In this document: one piece after another, positions 27,708 to 36,160 of the stretch
Layout of the letters: every line of letters starts with the position of its first letter
How positions within the stretch are numbered: position 1 is the first letter of the stretch
Assembly: GCA_963808775.1 (NCBI GenBank)
Contig: CAWEGR010000007.1
Location: 62,001 to 126,000 of the forward strand
Direction of reading: 5' to 3'
From: JACVRW01 sp963808775
GTDB lineage: Bacteria; Actinomycetota; Thermoleophilia; Solirubrobacterales; Thermoleophilaceae
DNA length: 64,000 bases
Made by a program: the position numbers and the translations under genes
The notes under the pieces: model-generated
Told to the model about the DNA's origin: nothing
The model's database searches: none
The model's input: the letters and a program-made list of their open reading frames with translations, nothing else

Positions 27708-29220
27708 GACCTCGCTCGCGACCGCGATCCTGGCGCCCGCTCTGGCGGCCACCGGGCTCTTCGGTGGGGCGTCCGACCGCGGTGCCGAGCCCCCGCATCC
27801 GGCCCGGCCGCACGTGGTGCTGCTCGTGCTCGACGAGCTGCCGGGCGACTCGATGCTCGACCGCCCGGGCCACATCGACGCTGGACGCTTTCCCGGCTTC
27901 GCGCGGCTCGCGGCGTCCTCGACGTGGTTCCGCAACGCCTTCTCGAGCTACGACTCGACCACCCGGGCCGTGCCGCTCATCCTCGACGGCCGCCGCCCCG
28001 TCCCGGGTTCGGACGCGGACCGGCGCTGGCATCCGCGCTCGCTCTTCACGGCGCTCGGCCGAGGTGGCTGGCGCATCATGGCGCGCGAGGACGCCGGCGC
28101 GCTGTGTCCGCCGCGCCTCTGTCCGGGGGCGCCCGTGCGCCGCCCGGCGATTCTGCCGCGCCTGAACCGCGGCCGTGTGCAGCGCTTCGGCGCCTGGGTG
28201 CACTCGATAAGGCCGAGCCGGAGACCGACGTTCTGGATGCACCACGCCCTCCTGCCGCACGGCCCCTACCAGTACCTGCCCTCGGGCGCGCGCACCCGCG
28301 CGGGCGCACGCGACCCGTTCGTGGGGATGAACGGCGAGCCGTCGTTCCACGATCCCTGGCTGACCCGGCACAACGAGCAGCGCTACCTGCTCCAGCTCGG
28401 TTTCGTCGACCGCCTGATCGGGCGGCTGATCGACCGGTTGCAGACCACCGGCCTGTGGGAGCGCTCGCTCGTCGTAGTAACAGCGGACCACGGCTACGCG
28501 TGGCAGAGCGGCGTGACGACGCGCAGGTCGGTCAATCACCGCAACGTGCACGAGCTGACCCCTGTGCCCCTGTTCGTCAAGCGCCCGGCACAGCGCCGGC
28601 CGCGGGTCAGCCGCGCCTACGGCCAGACGCTCGACGTCGCGCCCACGGTCGCCAGGCTGCTAGGCGTGCCGCTCGGCTACCGCGCCGACGGCCGCTCGCT
28701 GTTCTCGCCCGCGGTGAGGCGGCGCCGGGGGGTCGCGGTGGTCCGGCGCGACTTCAGCGGCTTCGTCCGCATCTCGGGCCCGCGCTACGAGGCACGCCGG
28801 CGCGCGGTGGTCAAGCGCCGGGCACGCCAGCTCGGCTCGGGCGATTGGCACAACCTCTACGGCGGCTTCGGTCCGCACCGGGAGCTCGTCGGCAGGGTGG
28901 TGGGGGATCTCGCCCGCGCCGCCGGGCGCGGGCCGCGGATCGCGCTGATCGGCGCAAGCCGGTTCCGCCATGTCCGCCTGCGCGGCGTCGTGCCGGCGCA
29001 GGTCGCCGGGACGGTCCTGGACACGGAGCGAGGACTCGTGGTCGCCGTCGCGGTGAACGGGCGGGTCGAGGGCGTGGGGCGCAGCTTCCGTCTGTTCGGC
29101 AACTCGCGCGAGCGCTTTGCGGTCAACGTGCCCGAGGCGGCGCTGCGCGACGGGCGCAACGCGATCGACCTGTACGAGGTCACGCGCGCGGGCTCGCTGC
29201 GGCCGATGCCGCCGCGCTGA
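27706..29220 (+). CDS. sulfatase/alkaline-phosphatase-superfamily protein, exported (paralog 1)
   Basis: A 504-residue protein with a short hydrophobic leader (LATAILAPALAATGLFGG), so probably exported. The alkaline-phosphatase fold is shown by the metal-binding VVLLVLDELPGDS, the nucleophile region DSTTRAVPLIL (a Thr or Ser, not the Cys of formylglycine sulfatases), MHHALLPHGPYQYLPSG and VTADHGYAW. A C-terminal domain from about residue 355 begins VVRRDFSGFVRI and ends in a beta-rich text with VAVNGRVEGVGRSFRLFG. That domain recurs in the next gene and I do not recognise it. Without a Cys nucleophile it is likely a phosphotransferase or hydrolase of a cell-surface polymer, but the substrate is unknown. 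It is followed closely by its paralog. Confidence 0.75.
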   Translation: MTSLATAILAPALAATGLFGGASDRGAEPPHPARPHVVLLVLDELPGDSMLDRPGHIDAGRFPGFARLAASSTWFRNAFSSYDSTTRAVPLILDGRRPVPGSDADRRWHPRSLFTALGRGGWRIMAREDAGALCPPRLCPGAPVRRPAILPRLNRGRVQRFGAWVHSIRPSRRPTFWMHHALLPHGPYQYLPSGARTRAGARDPFVGMNGEPSFHDPWLTRHNEQRYLLQLGFVDRLIGRLIDRLQTTGLWERSLVVVTADHGYAWQSGVTTRRSVNHRNVHELTPVPLFVKRPAQRRPRVSRAYGQTLDVAPTVARLLGVPLGYRADGRSLFSPAVRRRRGVAVVRRDFSGFVRISGPRYEARRRAVVKRRARQLGSGDWHNLYGGFGPHRELVGRVVGDLARAAGRGPRIALIGASRFRHVRLRGVVPAQVAGTVLDTERGLVVAVAVNGRVEGVGRSFRLFGNSRERFAVNVPEAALRDGRNAIDLYEVTRAGSLRPMPPR

Positions 29221-29286
29221 CGGGGCCAGCTCCTACATTTCCTGGCATGAGGCCGGGGCCCATCCTCATGCTCGATCCTGGCGCCG

Positions 29287-30765
29287 ATGCTTCTGCTCGC
29301 GTCGTGCTCGGACGAGTCCGGCCAAGGGGCAGAGCGCCCGCCGGTCGTGGTGCTGATCCTCGACGAGTTCCCGGCCGACGACCTCCTGCGCCCGGACGGG
29401 ACGATCGACGCCGAGCGCTTTCCCAACTTCGCCCGCCTCGCATCGATCTCGACCTTCTTCCCGAACGCCCACACGGTCTACGACCACACCTTCAAGGCGG
29501 TGCCGGCGATCCTCGACGCGCGGCTGCCCGTCGAGCGGGGCGGGGCGAACGCGGCCAGCCACAACCCGAGCATGTTCCAGCTGATGGACGAGCTCGGATA
29601 CGAGGTGAACGCGGTCGAGTCCGCCACCTCGGTCTGCCCGTCGGACATCTGCGAAGGGGGTGGCGGGCGCCGGCCGGGGGTCCTGGCGCAGCTGGCGAGC
29701 GGAGGGCGGGCGCCCAGGCTGCGCCGGTGGATCCGGGGAATCGAGCGCCAGGAGGACCCGGTCCTGTACCTGCATCACACGCTCCTCCCGCACGAACCGT
29801 GGATGTACCTGCCCTCCGGCAGGGCGAGCCGGCCCGGCGGGCAGGATCCCATCCGCCGGATCAACAAGCCGTGGAGCTACGCCGACGTGCGCCTGTCGCA
29901 GCACAACCACGCCCGCCACCTGCTCCAGGCCGGGTTCGTCGACCACGCTCTCGGCGAGCTGCTCGACCGTCTCGAGAAGCAGCACATGCTCCGGCGCGCC
30001 CTGGTCGCCGTGGTGGCCGACCACGGCGTGAGCTTCGAGATCGGCGGCGATGTCGACAGCCGGCGCTGGACGGACGCGCGGAACGTCGACGAGGTGGCGC
30101 CCGTCCCGTTCTTCTTCAAGGCGCCGGGGCAGATGGAGGCCCGGGTTGACCACGCGCTCGTTCGCAACATCGACCTTCTCCCGACGATGGCTCAGGTCCT
30201 CGGCGCCAAGCTGTCCTGGCGGCATGCCGGGCGCTCGGCGTTCTCGCGCGAGGCGCGGGCGCGCCGGCAGGTCGCGGTGATCGAGCGCGACTTCTCAGGG
30301 GTCGTTCGCATCGACGCCGGCGCGTGGCAGCGACGCCGCGCCGCCAACCGCGAGCGCTGGGCGCGCCTCTTCGGCACCGGCCGCGACAGCCTGCGCCGCT
30401 TCGGCGACCCGTGGGCCGGGGTCCTCCGCATCGGTCCGCACCCCGAGCTGATCGGGCGCCGCGCCCCGGCGGCGGCGCACCCGCTGGTCCGCGTGGTCAG
30501 GCCCGGGGCTCAGATGGTCCCGGCGCGCGTGGCCGGGCACCTGCTCGGCGCACCCGAGCGCCGGAGGGGCATCCGCGATCTCGCGGTGGCCGTCAACGGC
30601 CGCGTCCGAGCGGTCGGCAGAAGCTTCCGCCTCGGCAGGCGGCCGTTCGAGTTCTTCTCGTTCGTGGTGCCGGAGCGCTCGCTGCGGGCGGGGCGCAACG
30701 AGCTCGCGCTCTACGAGGTGCTCCCGGGGGGGCGCCTCGTCGCCGTTCAGGGAGCCGCGCGATAG
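29287..30765 (+). CDS. sulfatase/alkaline-phosphatase-superfamily lipoprotein (paralog 2), likely 5' frameshift
   Basis: A 492-residue paralog of the preceding gene with the same order of motifs: VVVLILDEFPADD, nucleophile area DHTFKAVPAILD, LHHTLLPHEPW, VADHGVSFEIGG. The same C-terminal domain follows (VIERDFSGVVRID...LAVAVNGRVRAVGRSFRLG). Read from ATG 29287 the leader is only MLLLASC, too short for a lipoprotein. From ATG 29247, dropping one G near 29273 yields MRPGPILMLILAPMLLLASC, a perfect lipoprotein signal with lipobox LASC. The true gene therefore probably starts at 29247 with a single-base insertion. The 3' end overlaps the convergent membrane protein gene by 19 bases. Confidence 0.75.
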   Translation: MLLLASCSDESGQGAERPPVVVLILDEFPADDLLRPDGTIDAERFPNFARLASISTFFPNAHTVYDHTFKAVPAILDARLPVERGGANAASHNPSMFQLMDELGYEVNAVESATSVCPSDICEGGGGRRPGVLAQLASGGRAPRLRRWIRGIERQEDPVLYLHHTLLPHEPWMYLPSGRASRPGGQDPIRRINKPWSYADVRLSQHNHARHLLQAGFVDHALGELLDRLEKQHMLRRALVAVVADHGVSFEIGGDVDSRRWTDARNVDEVAPVPFFFKAPGQMEARVDHALVRNIDLLPTMAQVLGAKLSWRHAGRSAFSREARARRQVAVIERDFSGVVRIDAGAWQRRRAANRERWARLFGTGRDSLRRFGDPWAGVLRIGPHPELIGRRAPAAAHPLVRVVRPGAQMVPARVAGHLLGAPERRRGIRDLAVAVNGRVRAVGRSFRLGRRPFEFFSFVVPERSLRAGRNELALYEVLPGGRLVAVQGAAR

Positions 30766-31367
30766 ATCGAGTTCGGCTCGGCGCTCTGGTCTCGTGTGAG
30801 GCGCGGCGGGTCGCGCGTGGTGTCGACGAAGGCGCAGAAGTGCCGGTCGCGGTCGTCGAGCGCGATGCAGGTTCGGAAGTAGCCCTCGTCGAGGCGAACC
30901 GTGTCGGCGGTCTCGAGGTTGCGGATCAGCTCCTCGTGCCCCGACGACAGGACGAAGGCGCGGAAGGCCTCCGCGTTGCGCTCGGTCGCCTCGGTCTCTG
31001 ACACCACGAGCGGGCGCGCCGCCAGCCCGGCGGCCAGCACACCGATCACGCTGGCGATCAGGAGCCCGGTCCCCACGCGGTCGGTGAGCACCTCGCGCTG
31101 CGCCTTCGGTGGCGCGCCGGGATCGGCCGCGGCCCTGCGGGCCCAGGTGCGGCGAGCAAGCCAGGGGGCCACGAGGCCGACCAGCACGAGGTTGCCGAAC
31201 GTGGCGAGCAGGATCGCCGGGATGAGGTCGATCCCGGTGCTCACCGGAGGCAGCAGGTGCAGGATCAGCCCGTCGACGATCGTCACCACGACGAACGCGG
31301 GCCACATCGCGGCGCCCCGCAGGCGCCAGCGGATCCGTGCCGGCCAAAAGCGCTCCTCGCGATCCAC
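30747..31367 (-). CDS. membrane protein of unknown function
   Basis: A 206-residue protein from GTG 31367; the frame is open further upstream, but that would overlap lipB and adds only charged residues. There are three hydrophobic segments (about residues 22-43, 48-68 and 101-120), then a soluble C-terminal half. The latter includes LVVSETEATERNAEAFRAFVLSSG and a Cys pair in YFRTCIALDDRDRHFCAFV. The layout suggests a membrane-anchored extracytoplasmic domain with a possible disulfide. No family was recognised. It is divergent from lipB with 24 bases between starts. Confidence 0.65.
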   Translation of the reverse strand: MDREERFWPARIRWRLRGAAMWPAFVVVTIVDGLILHLLPPVSTGIDLIPAILLATFGNLVLVGLVAPWLARRTWARRAAADPGAPPKAQREVLTDRVGTGLLIASVIGVLAAGLAARPLVVSETEATERNAEAFRAFVLSSGHEELIRNLETADTVRLDEGYFRTCIALDDRDRHFCAFVDTTRDPPRLTRDQSAEPNSIYRAAP

Positions 31368-31391
31368 GCCCCGCAGGGTAGCCTTGCGGGG

Positions 31392-32072
31392 GTGCCCGAT
31401 CTCGCGGTCGCACAGCTCGGATCGATCCCGTACGAGGAAGCGTTCGCGCTCCAGCGGAGGCTTCACGAGGCCCGAGTGGCGGACGAGCTCGGTGACCTGC
31501 TCCTCGTGCTCGAGCACCCGCCCGTCTACACCCGCGGGCGGCGCACCGAGGCCGCCGATCTACCCCTCGGTGAGGACTGGTACCGCGAGCGCGGCATCGA
31601 CGTCTGCGACACCGACCGCGGCGGCCGCGTGACCTATCACGGGCCGGGGCAGCTCGTGGCCTACCCGATCATGCGCGTCGAGCGCGTGGCGGACTTCGTG
31701 CACACGATGGAGCGGGCGATCGTCAGCGCCCTCGCCGACGAGGGCATCGCCGCCGAGCCGCGCGCCACGCCGTTCACGGGCGTGTGGGCGGGCGACGCGA
31801 AGATCGCCTCGATCGGGGTGCGGGTGCGCGAGGGCGTATCGATGCACGGGCTCGCCGTGAACGTCGACAACGACCTCGCGCCGTTCGAATGGATCGTGCC
31901 CTGCGGCATCGACGGGGTGCGCGTGACCTCGGTCGCGCGCGAGACGGGGCGCACGCGCTCGCTCCCGTGCTTCCGCAAGCGGCTGGCGTTCCGGTTCGCG
32001 GAGGGCTTCGGCATGCGCCAGCGGCTCGTGTCCGCTCGGCGCCTCCACGAGCGCGAGGCGGTTCCGGCGTGA
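31392..32072 (+). CDS. lipB: octanoyltransferase (lipoate biosynthesis)
   Basis: Transfers octanoate from acyl carrier protein to the lipoyl domains of E2 and related proteins. The 226-residue protein shows LGSIPYEEAFALQ, LLVLEHPPVYTRGRR, the signature RGGRVTYHGPGQLVAYPI, the catalytic Lys in DAKIASIGVRV and the catalytic Cys in IVPCGIDGVRVTS. GTG 31392 gives the usual family N-terminus (PDLAVAQLG). The stop overlaps the lipA start as GTGA. The E2 substrate encoded at 8 kb is in the same window. Confidence 0.93.
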   Translation: MPDLAVAQLGSIPYEEAFALQRRLHEARVADELGDLLLVLEHPPVYTRGRRTEAADLPLGEDWYRERGIDVCDTDRGGRVTYHGPGQLVAYPIMRVERVADFVHTMERAIVSALADEGIAAEPRATPFTGVWAGDAKIASIGVRVREGVSMHGLAVNVDNDLAPFEWIVPCGIDGVRVTSVARETGRTRSLPCFRKRLAFRFAEGFGMRQRLVSARRLHEREAVPA

Positions 32073-33001
32073 GCACGCGCTCGCGCTCGAACCCCGGCGG
32101 GGCGCGCGTGCTCGACATGGGCGAGGTGCGCCCGTTCCGCGACCGCAAGCCGGCCTGGTTCAAGCGGCCCGCCCCGGGCGGCCCGCAGTACCGCGAGCTG
32201 CGCACGATGATCGAGGGGCAGGGCCTCCACACGGTCTGCCAGGAGGCCGCCTGCCCGAACATCGGCGAGTGCTGGGAGCGCGGGACCGCGACCTTCATGA
32301 TCCTCGGCGACACCTGCACCCGCCGCTGCGGCTTCTGCAACGTCAAGACCGGCAAGCCCACCCATCACGACCCGCTCGAGCCGCTGCGCGTCGCGCAATC
32401 CGTGCGGAAGATGGGCCTGCGGCACGCGGTCATCACGAGCGTGGACCGCGACGACCTCCCGGACCTCGGGGCGTCGGCCTTCGTGGGCGTGATCCGCTCG
32501 ATCAGGCGCATGTCGCCCGCCACGAAGGTCGAGGTGCTGACGCCCGACTTCCGCGGCGAGGAGATGCCCCTGGCGCGCGTGATCGCGGAGCGACCCGACG
32601 TCTTCAACCACAACGTCGAGACCGTCCCGCGCCTCTACCCCCTCGCGCGGCGTGGCTCGCGCTTCCTGCGCTCGTGCCGCGTCCTGCGCAACGCGAAGGA
32701 GATGGGCGGGGACGAGATCGTGACCAAGTCGGGGCTGATGACCGGGCTCGGCGAGTCGAAGGACGAGCTGCTCGAGACGTTCGCGATCCTGCGCGAGCAC
32801 GGCGTCCAGGTCCTCACGGTGGGCCAGTACCTCCGCCCGACCCGCGACCACCTGCCGGTCGTCCGCTACTGGCATCCGGAGGAGTTCGAGGAACTCGAGC
32901 GCGAGGCGTACGCGATGGGCTTCGAGTCGGTCGCCGCCGGGCCGCTCGTGCGCTCGAGCTACCACGCCGAGCAGACCCTGGCGGACGCGCGCAGCGCGTG
33001 A
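32069..33001 (+). CDS. lipA: lipoyl synthase
   Basis: Radical SAM enzyme that inserts two sulfurs into the protein-bound octanoyl chain. The 310-residue protein has the auxiliary cluster motif CQEAACPNIGEC and the radical SAM motif CTRRCGFC, then VITSVDRDDLPDLG, HNVETVPRLYP, SGLMTGLGE and GQYLRPTRDHLPV. The C-terminal RSSYHAEQ carries the Ser that binds the auxiliary cluster. GTG 32069 overlaps the lipB TGA, and its own stop overlaps the GTG of the kelch gene, so lipB, lipA and the following genes are translationally linked. Confidence 0.95.
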   Translation: MSTRSRSNPGGARVLDMGEVRPFRDRKPAWFKRPAPGGPQYRELRTMIEGQGLHTVCQEAACPNIGECWERGTATFMILGDTCTRRCGFCNVKTGKPTHHDPLEPLRVAQSVRKMGLRHAVITSVDRDDLPDLGASAFVGVIRSIRRMSPATKVEVLTPDFRGEEMPLARVIAERPDVFNHNVETVPRLYPLARRGSRFLRSCRVLRNAKEMGGDEIVTKSGLMTGLGESKDELLETFAILREHGVQVLTVGQYLRPTRDHLPVVRYWHPEEFEELEREAYAMGFESVAAGPLVRSSYHAEQTLADARSA

Positions 33002-33974
33002 GCCGCACCGCGCTCGCCGCGCTCATCGCCGCGGTGTGTGCGGCGGGCGTGGCGCTGGCGGCGGCAGCGCCCCCGAAGAGGCGGCGACCGGCCGCTGGAC
33101 GGCGCTCAAGCCCTCGAAGCTGGCCCGCACGGAGGTGGCAGCCGCCCGCATCGGGCGCCACATCTACGTGGTCGGCGGCTTCGACGAGCGGAGCGGGCAG
33201 ACGACCGCGGCCGTCGAGCGCTACGACATCCGCCGCGACCGCTGGTCGCGCGTGCGCGCGATGCCGGTCGCGCTCAATCATCCCGCGGCGGCCACGCACC
33301 GCGGACGGCTCTACGTCCACGGCGGCTACACGGCGCTCGCCGGACTCGCCGAGCCGAGCGCCGCACTGCTCCGCTACGACCCGGGGCGGCGGCGCTGGCG
33401 GCGCCTGCCGAGCTCGCCGACCCCGCGCGCGGCGCACGCGTTCGCCGCGCTCGGCGGGCGCCTCTACGCGGCCGGCGGGGCGAACGACAGCGGCTCGCTG
33501 CGCTCGCTCGAGATCTACGACATCGCGCGGCGGCGCTGGCGCGCGGGGCCGGACTTCCCGTTCGGCCCTGCCCGCAATCACACGACCGGCGTGACGAGCG
33601 GCGGGCATTTCTACGTGATCGCGGGCCGCGACGCCGGCAACTTCACGGCCGTCGAGCGCTATGACCCGCGCCGGCGCCGTTGGGAGGACGTGGCGGACGT
33701 GGCGACGGCGCGCGGTGGCATCGCCGCGGTGCGGATCACGGGCGGGCGGATCGTCCTGTTCGGGGGCGAGGACCTCGGCCCCGGCGGAAGCACGATCGCT
33801 CCGGTCGAGATCTACTCGCCGCGGGCGGACCGCTGGCGCTCGCTGCCGGCGATGCGCACGCCGCGCCACGGCCTCGGCGGCGCGGCGCTCGGCAGGCGCG
33901 TGTTCGCCATCCAGGGCGGCGTGACGCCGGGCCTCTCGTTCTCGCGCGCGATCGAGATGCTCGACGTCCGTTAG
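32998..33974 (+). CDS. secreted kelch-repeat beta-propeller protein, frameshifted near the 5' end
   Basis: GTG 32998 (overlapping the lipA stop) starts a signal peptide, SRTALAALIAAVCAAGVALAAAAP. The kelch part continues in another frame. The break is at the CCCCC run near 33070-33074; one additional C restores ...AAAPPEEAATGRWTALK without other change. Six kelch blades follow, each with a double Gly and spaced Tyr/Trp (HIYVVGGFDE, RLYVHGGYTA, RLYAAGGAND, HFYVIAGRD, RIVLFGGEDL, RVFAIQGGV). It is likely an exported propeller for binding or structure. The neighbours lipA and rhomboid give no functional hint. Confidence 0.8.
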
Positions 33975-33991
33975 CTAGCGTCGGGCTTCCG

Positions 33992-34714
33992 TTGTTCCCG
34001 CTGAAGGACGACATTGCCTCGCGCCGCTTCCCGGTGCTGACGGTCTCGATCATCGCGATCTGCACGCTCGTCTGGTTCCTGTTCGAGCAGAGCCTGTGGG
34101 AGCTGAGCTCGACCGGTCAGGAGCGCGTGACCGAGTTCGGCGCGATTCCGGCGGAGATCAGCGACCCCGGCAAGCAGACCGCCCCCGGCGACGCGCCCTG
34201 GTGGGTCACGATCTTCACCTCGATGTTCATGCACGGGAGCTTTCTGCACCTGGCGGGGAACATGCTGTTCCTGTGGATCTTCGGCAACAACATCGAGGAC
34301 TCGATGACACGGCCGCGCTTTCTCGCCTTCTACCTGCTCGGCGGGGTGGCGGCGCTCGCCGGTCAGGTCGCGATGGATCCGTCGTCGACCTCGCCGACCG
34401 TGGGGGCGAGCGGCGCCATCGCCGCCGTGCTCGGCGGATACGCGCTCCTGTATCCGCGCGCGCGGGTGATCACGCTCGTCTTCATCATCTTCTTCATCAC
34501 GCTGATCGAGCTGCCGGCGCTGCTCGTGCTGGGCGGCTGGTTCCTCCTGCAGCTCGCCTACGGGGCGAATGACATCGCGCAGCCCGTGGGCGGCGGCGGG
34601 GTGGCCTACTTCGCGCACATCGGCGGCTTCGTGTTCGGCCTCGTGCTGATCAAGCTGTTCGCCAACCGGGTCCACGAGGACTACGAGTCCGCGCACCGTA
34701 TCCCCGTGTATTAG
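33992..34714 (+). CDS. rhomboid family intramembrane serine protease
   Basis: A 240-residue integral membrane protease. The TTG start at 33992 gives the family-typical FPLKDDIASRRFPVLT. The catalytic Ser lies in VGASGAIAAVLGGY (about residue 142-150) and the catalytic His in FAHIGGFVFGLVL (about residue 210). The loop HGSFLHLAGNMLFLWIFG has the conserved His and Asn of the active site. About six TM segments are present. Its last base is shared with the GTG of the next small gene. The substrate is unknown. Confidence 0.9.
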   Translation: MFPLKDDIASRRFPVLTVSIIAICTLVWFLFEQSLWELSSTGQERVTEFGAIPAEISDPGKQTAPGDAPWWVTIFTSMFMHGSFLHLAGNMLFLWIFGNNIEDSMTRPRFLAFYLLGGVAALAGQVAMDPSSTSPTVGASGAIAAVLGGYALLYPRARVITLVFIIFFITLIELPALLVLGGWFLLQLAYGANDIAQPVGGGGVAYFAHIGGFVFGLVLIKLFANRVHEDYESAHRIPVY

Positions 34715-34890
34715 TGGGCCGCCCGTTCGTACTGACCGCCAGCCTCGCAATCATCCTGCTGCTGGCGTTCCTGACGATCTCGGTTGCGGTGAGAGAGGGA
34801 ATAGACGTTCTGGTGGTGGTGTCCCTGATCGTGTTGGCGCTGCTCGGCTTCGGCGTGCTGGGCGCGCTCACCACTCCTCCGGAGGACTGA
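34714..34890 (+). CDS. small two-helix membrane protein
   Basis: A 58-residue ORF from GTG 34714, sharing one base with the rhomboid stop and ending 4 bases before the dacB start. It has two hydrophobic segments, LTASLAIILLLAFLTISVAV and VLVVVSLIVLALLGFGVLGAL, and the end TTPPED. The same-strand packing, coupling to the rhomboid gene and consistent hydrophobicity argue for a real gene. Function unknown. Confidence 0.65.
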   Translation: MGRPFVLTASLAIILLLAFLTISVAVREGIDVLVVVSLIVLALLGFGVLGALTTPPED

Positions 34891-34894
34891 CGCG

Positions 34895-35863
34895 GTGGCC
34901 GGCCGCCTGATCGCCCTCCTCCTGCTGGCGCTGGCGCCCGCGGTGGTGGCGGCAGGCGCCTGGATCGCGTTCGTCGAGGAGGACGACGGCGGGCCGTTCG
35001 CCCTCGTGGCCGCCGCCGATCCGGCACGGCCCGCGCACGCCGCCCCGCCGGAGCCTGAGGACGAGCCCTCCGCGCCGCCCGAGGCCACGGGGCTCGACAT
35101 CTCGCTCGCCGGCGTGGACGCCTTCCACGTCCACCTGCGCAAGCCGCCGAGCGCCGGGCTCGTGTTCGACGTGGGGAGCGGCGAGGTGCTCTGGCGCCGG
35201 CATCCGCTGCGGGTCCGCTCGATCGCGAGCCTGACGAAGATCATGACCGCGCTGCTCGCGGTCGACGAGGGCCGTCCGCGCGAGCCGGTGCGGATCACCC
35301 AGGCGGCGCTCGACTACGAGGGATCGGCGATCGGGATGCTGCGCAAGGGCACGCGGGTCCGCTTCGAGACGCTCCTGAACGGGCTGCTGATCGTGTCGGG
35401 AAACGACGCCGCGATCGCGCTCGCCACGCACCTCGCCGGGAGCGAGGCGGCGTTCGTCGACGAGATGAACGAGCGCGCGGAGCAGCTCGGGCTGCGCTGC
35501 ACCCGATTCGTCTCGTCGCATGGCCTCGAGCCCGGCAACCGCTCGTGCGCGCGCGATCTCGCCGTGCTGACCCGGCTCGCGATGCGCCGCGCCCGCATCC
35601 GGCGGATCGCGGCGACGGAGTACGCGGAGCTCCCGTTCCCGACGAAGGGCGGCAAGCTCTACCTGAGCGGCCACAACTACCTGCAGCGGCTCGACTACCC
35701 GGGCGCGATCGGCCTCAAGACGGGCTACACGGACGAGGCGGGCCGCTGCTACGTGGGCGTCGTCCGGCGCGGCGGCCGCACGCTCGCGGTGATCCTGCTG
35801 AACTCGCGCGACCCGGCGAAGCACGCGCCGAAGCTGCTGAACGCGGCGTTCGCTGCGCGCTGA
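34895..35863 (+). CDS. dacB: D-alanyl-D-alanine carboxypeptidase (S11 penicillin-binding protein)
   Basis: A 322-residue peptidoglycan enzyme that trims the terminal D-Ala of stem peptides. A signal/anchor helix (RLIALLLLALAPAVVAAGAWIAF) is followed by a Pro/Glu/Ala-rich spacer to about residue 65. The transpeptidase-type triad is complete: SLTK (about 110-113), SGN (about 167-169) and KTG (about 271-273). GTG 34895 is preceded by CCGGAGGA at 34879-34886. It closes the coupled run lipB-lipA-kelch-rhomboid-small protein-dacB. Confidence 0.9.
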   Translation: MAGRLIALLLLALAPAVVAAGAWIAFVEEDDGGPFALVAAADPARPAHAAPPEPEDEPSAPPEATGLDISLAGVDAFHVHLRKPPSAGLVFDVGSGEVLWRRHPLRVRSIASLTKIMTALLAVDEGRPREPVRITQAALDYEGSAIGMLRKGTRVRFETLLNGLLIVSGNDAAIALATHLAGSEAAFVDEMNERAEQLGLRCTRFVSSHGLEPGNRSCARDLAVLTRLAMRRARIRRIAATEYAELPFPTKGGKLYLSGHNYLQRLDYPGAIGLKTGYTDEAGRCYVGVVRRGGRTLAVILLNSRDPAKHAPKLLNAAFAAR

Positions 35864-36156
35864 TCCGCGAACCCGGCGGCGAGGCCGCGCAGCCACTCGG
35901 CTCGCTCGGCACTGAGCAGGTCCGTGGCCTCCGCCGCGGCCAGCGCTCCCTCGAACTCGTGCACCAAGGAAGAGCTGCCGTAGTCCACGAACCCCTCCTC
36001 GATGCCCCCCGGGTCGCCGTCGTCCTCGATGACGGCGTCGGTCGCGACCGAGGAGCTGATCTCGATACCGCCATCGTCGATCTCGCAGCCACTCACGTGG
36101 CGTTCGGCGAGACGCACGAGCAGCAGCACCTCGGCTCGCAGGGACGAATCGGGCAT
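35749..36156 (-). CDS. hypothetical acidic protein (doubtful)
   Basis: From ATG 36156 the frame encodes 135 residues with believable composition in its first 100 (acidic, for example GCEIDDGGIEISSS, DAVIEDDGDPGG). The last 38 residues overlap the 3' end of dacB on the opposite strand and look like antisense text. Either the gene ends in another frame near 35870 after an indel, or it is not real. It lies just downstream of a tRNA gene on the same strand. No family recognised. Confidence 0.35.
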   Translation of the reverse strand: MPDSSLRAEVLLLVRLAERHVSGCEIDDGGIEISSSVATDAVIEDDGDPGGIEEGFVDYGSSSLVHEFEGALAAAEATDLLSAERAEWLRGLAAGFADQRAANAAFSSFGACFAGSREFSRITASVRPPRRTTPT

Positions 36157-36160
36157 GCGA

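Noticed and set aside
27648..30149. 833-residue open frame across both sulfatase-fold genes in another plus frame
   Set aside because: Ala/Arg/Pro-rich shadow text without fold motifs; the true frames carry paralogous motifs.
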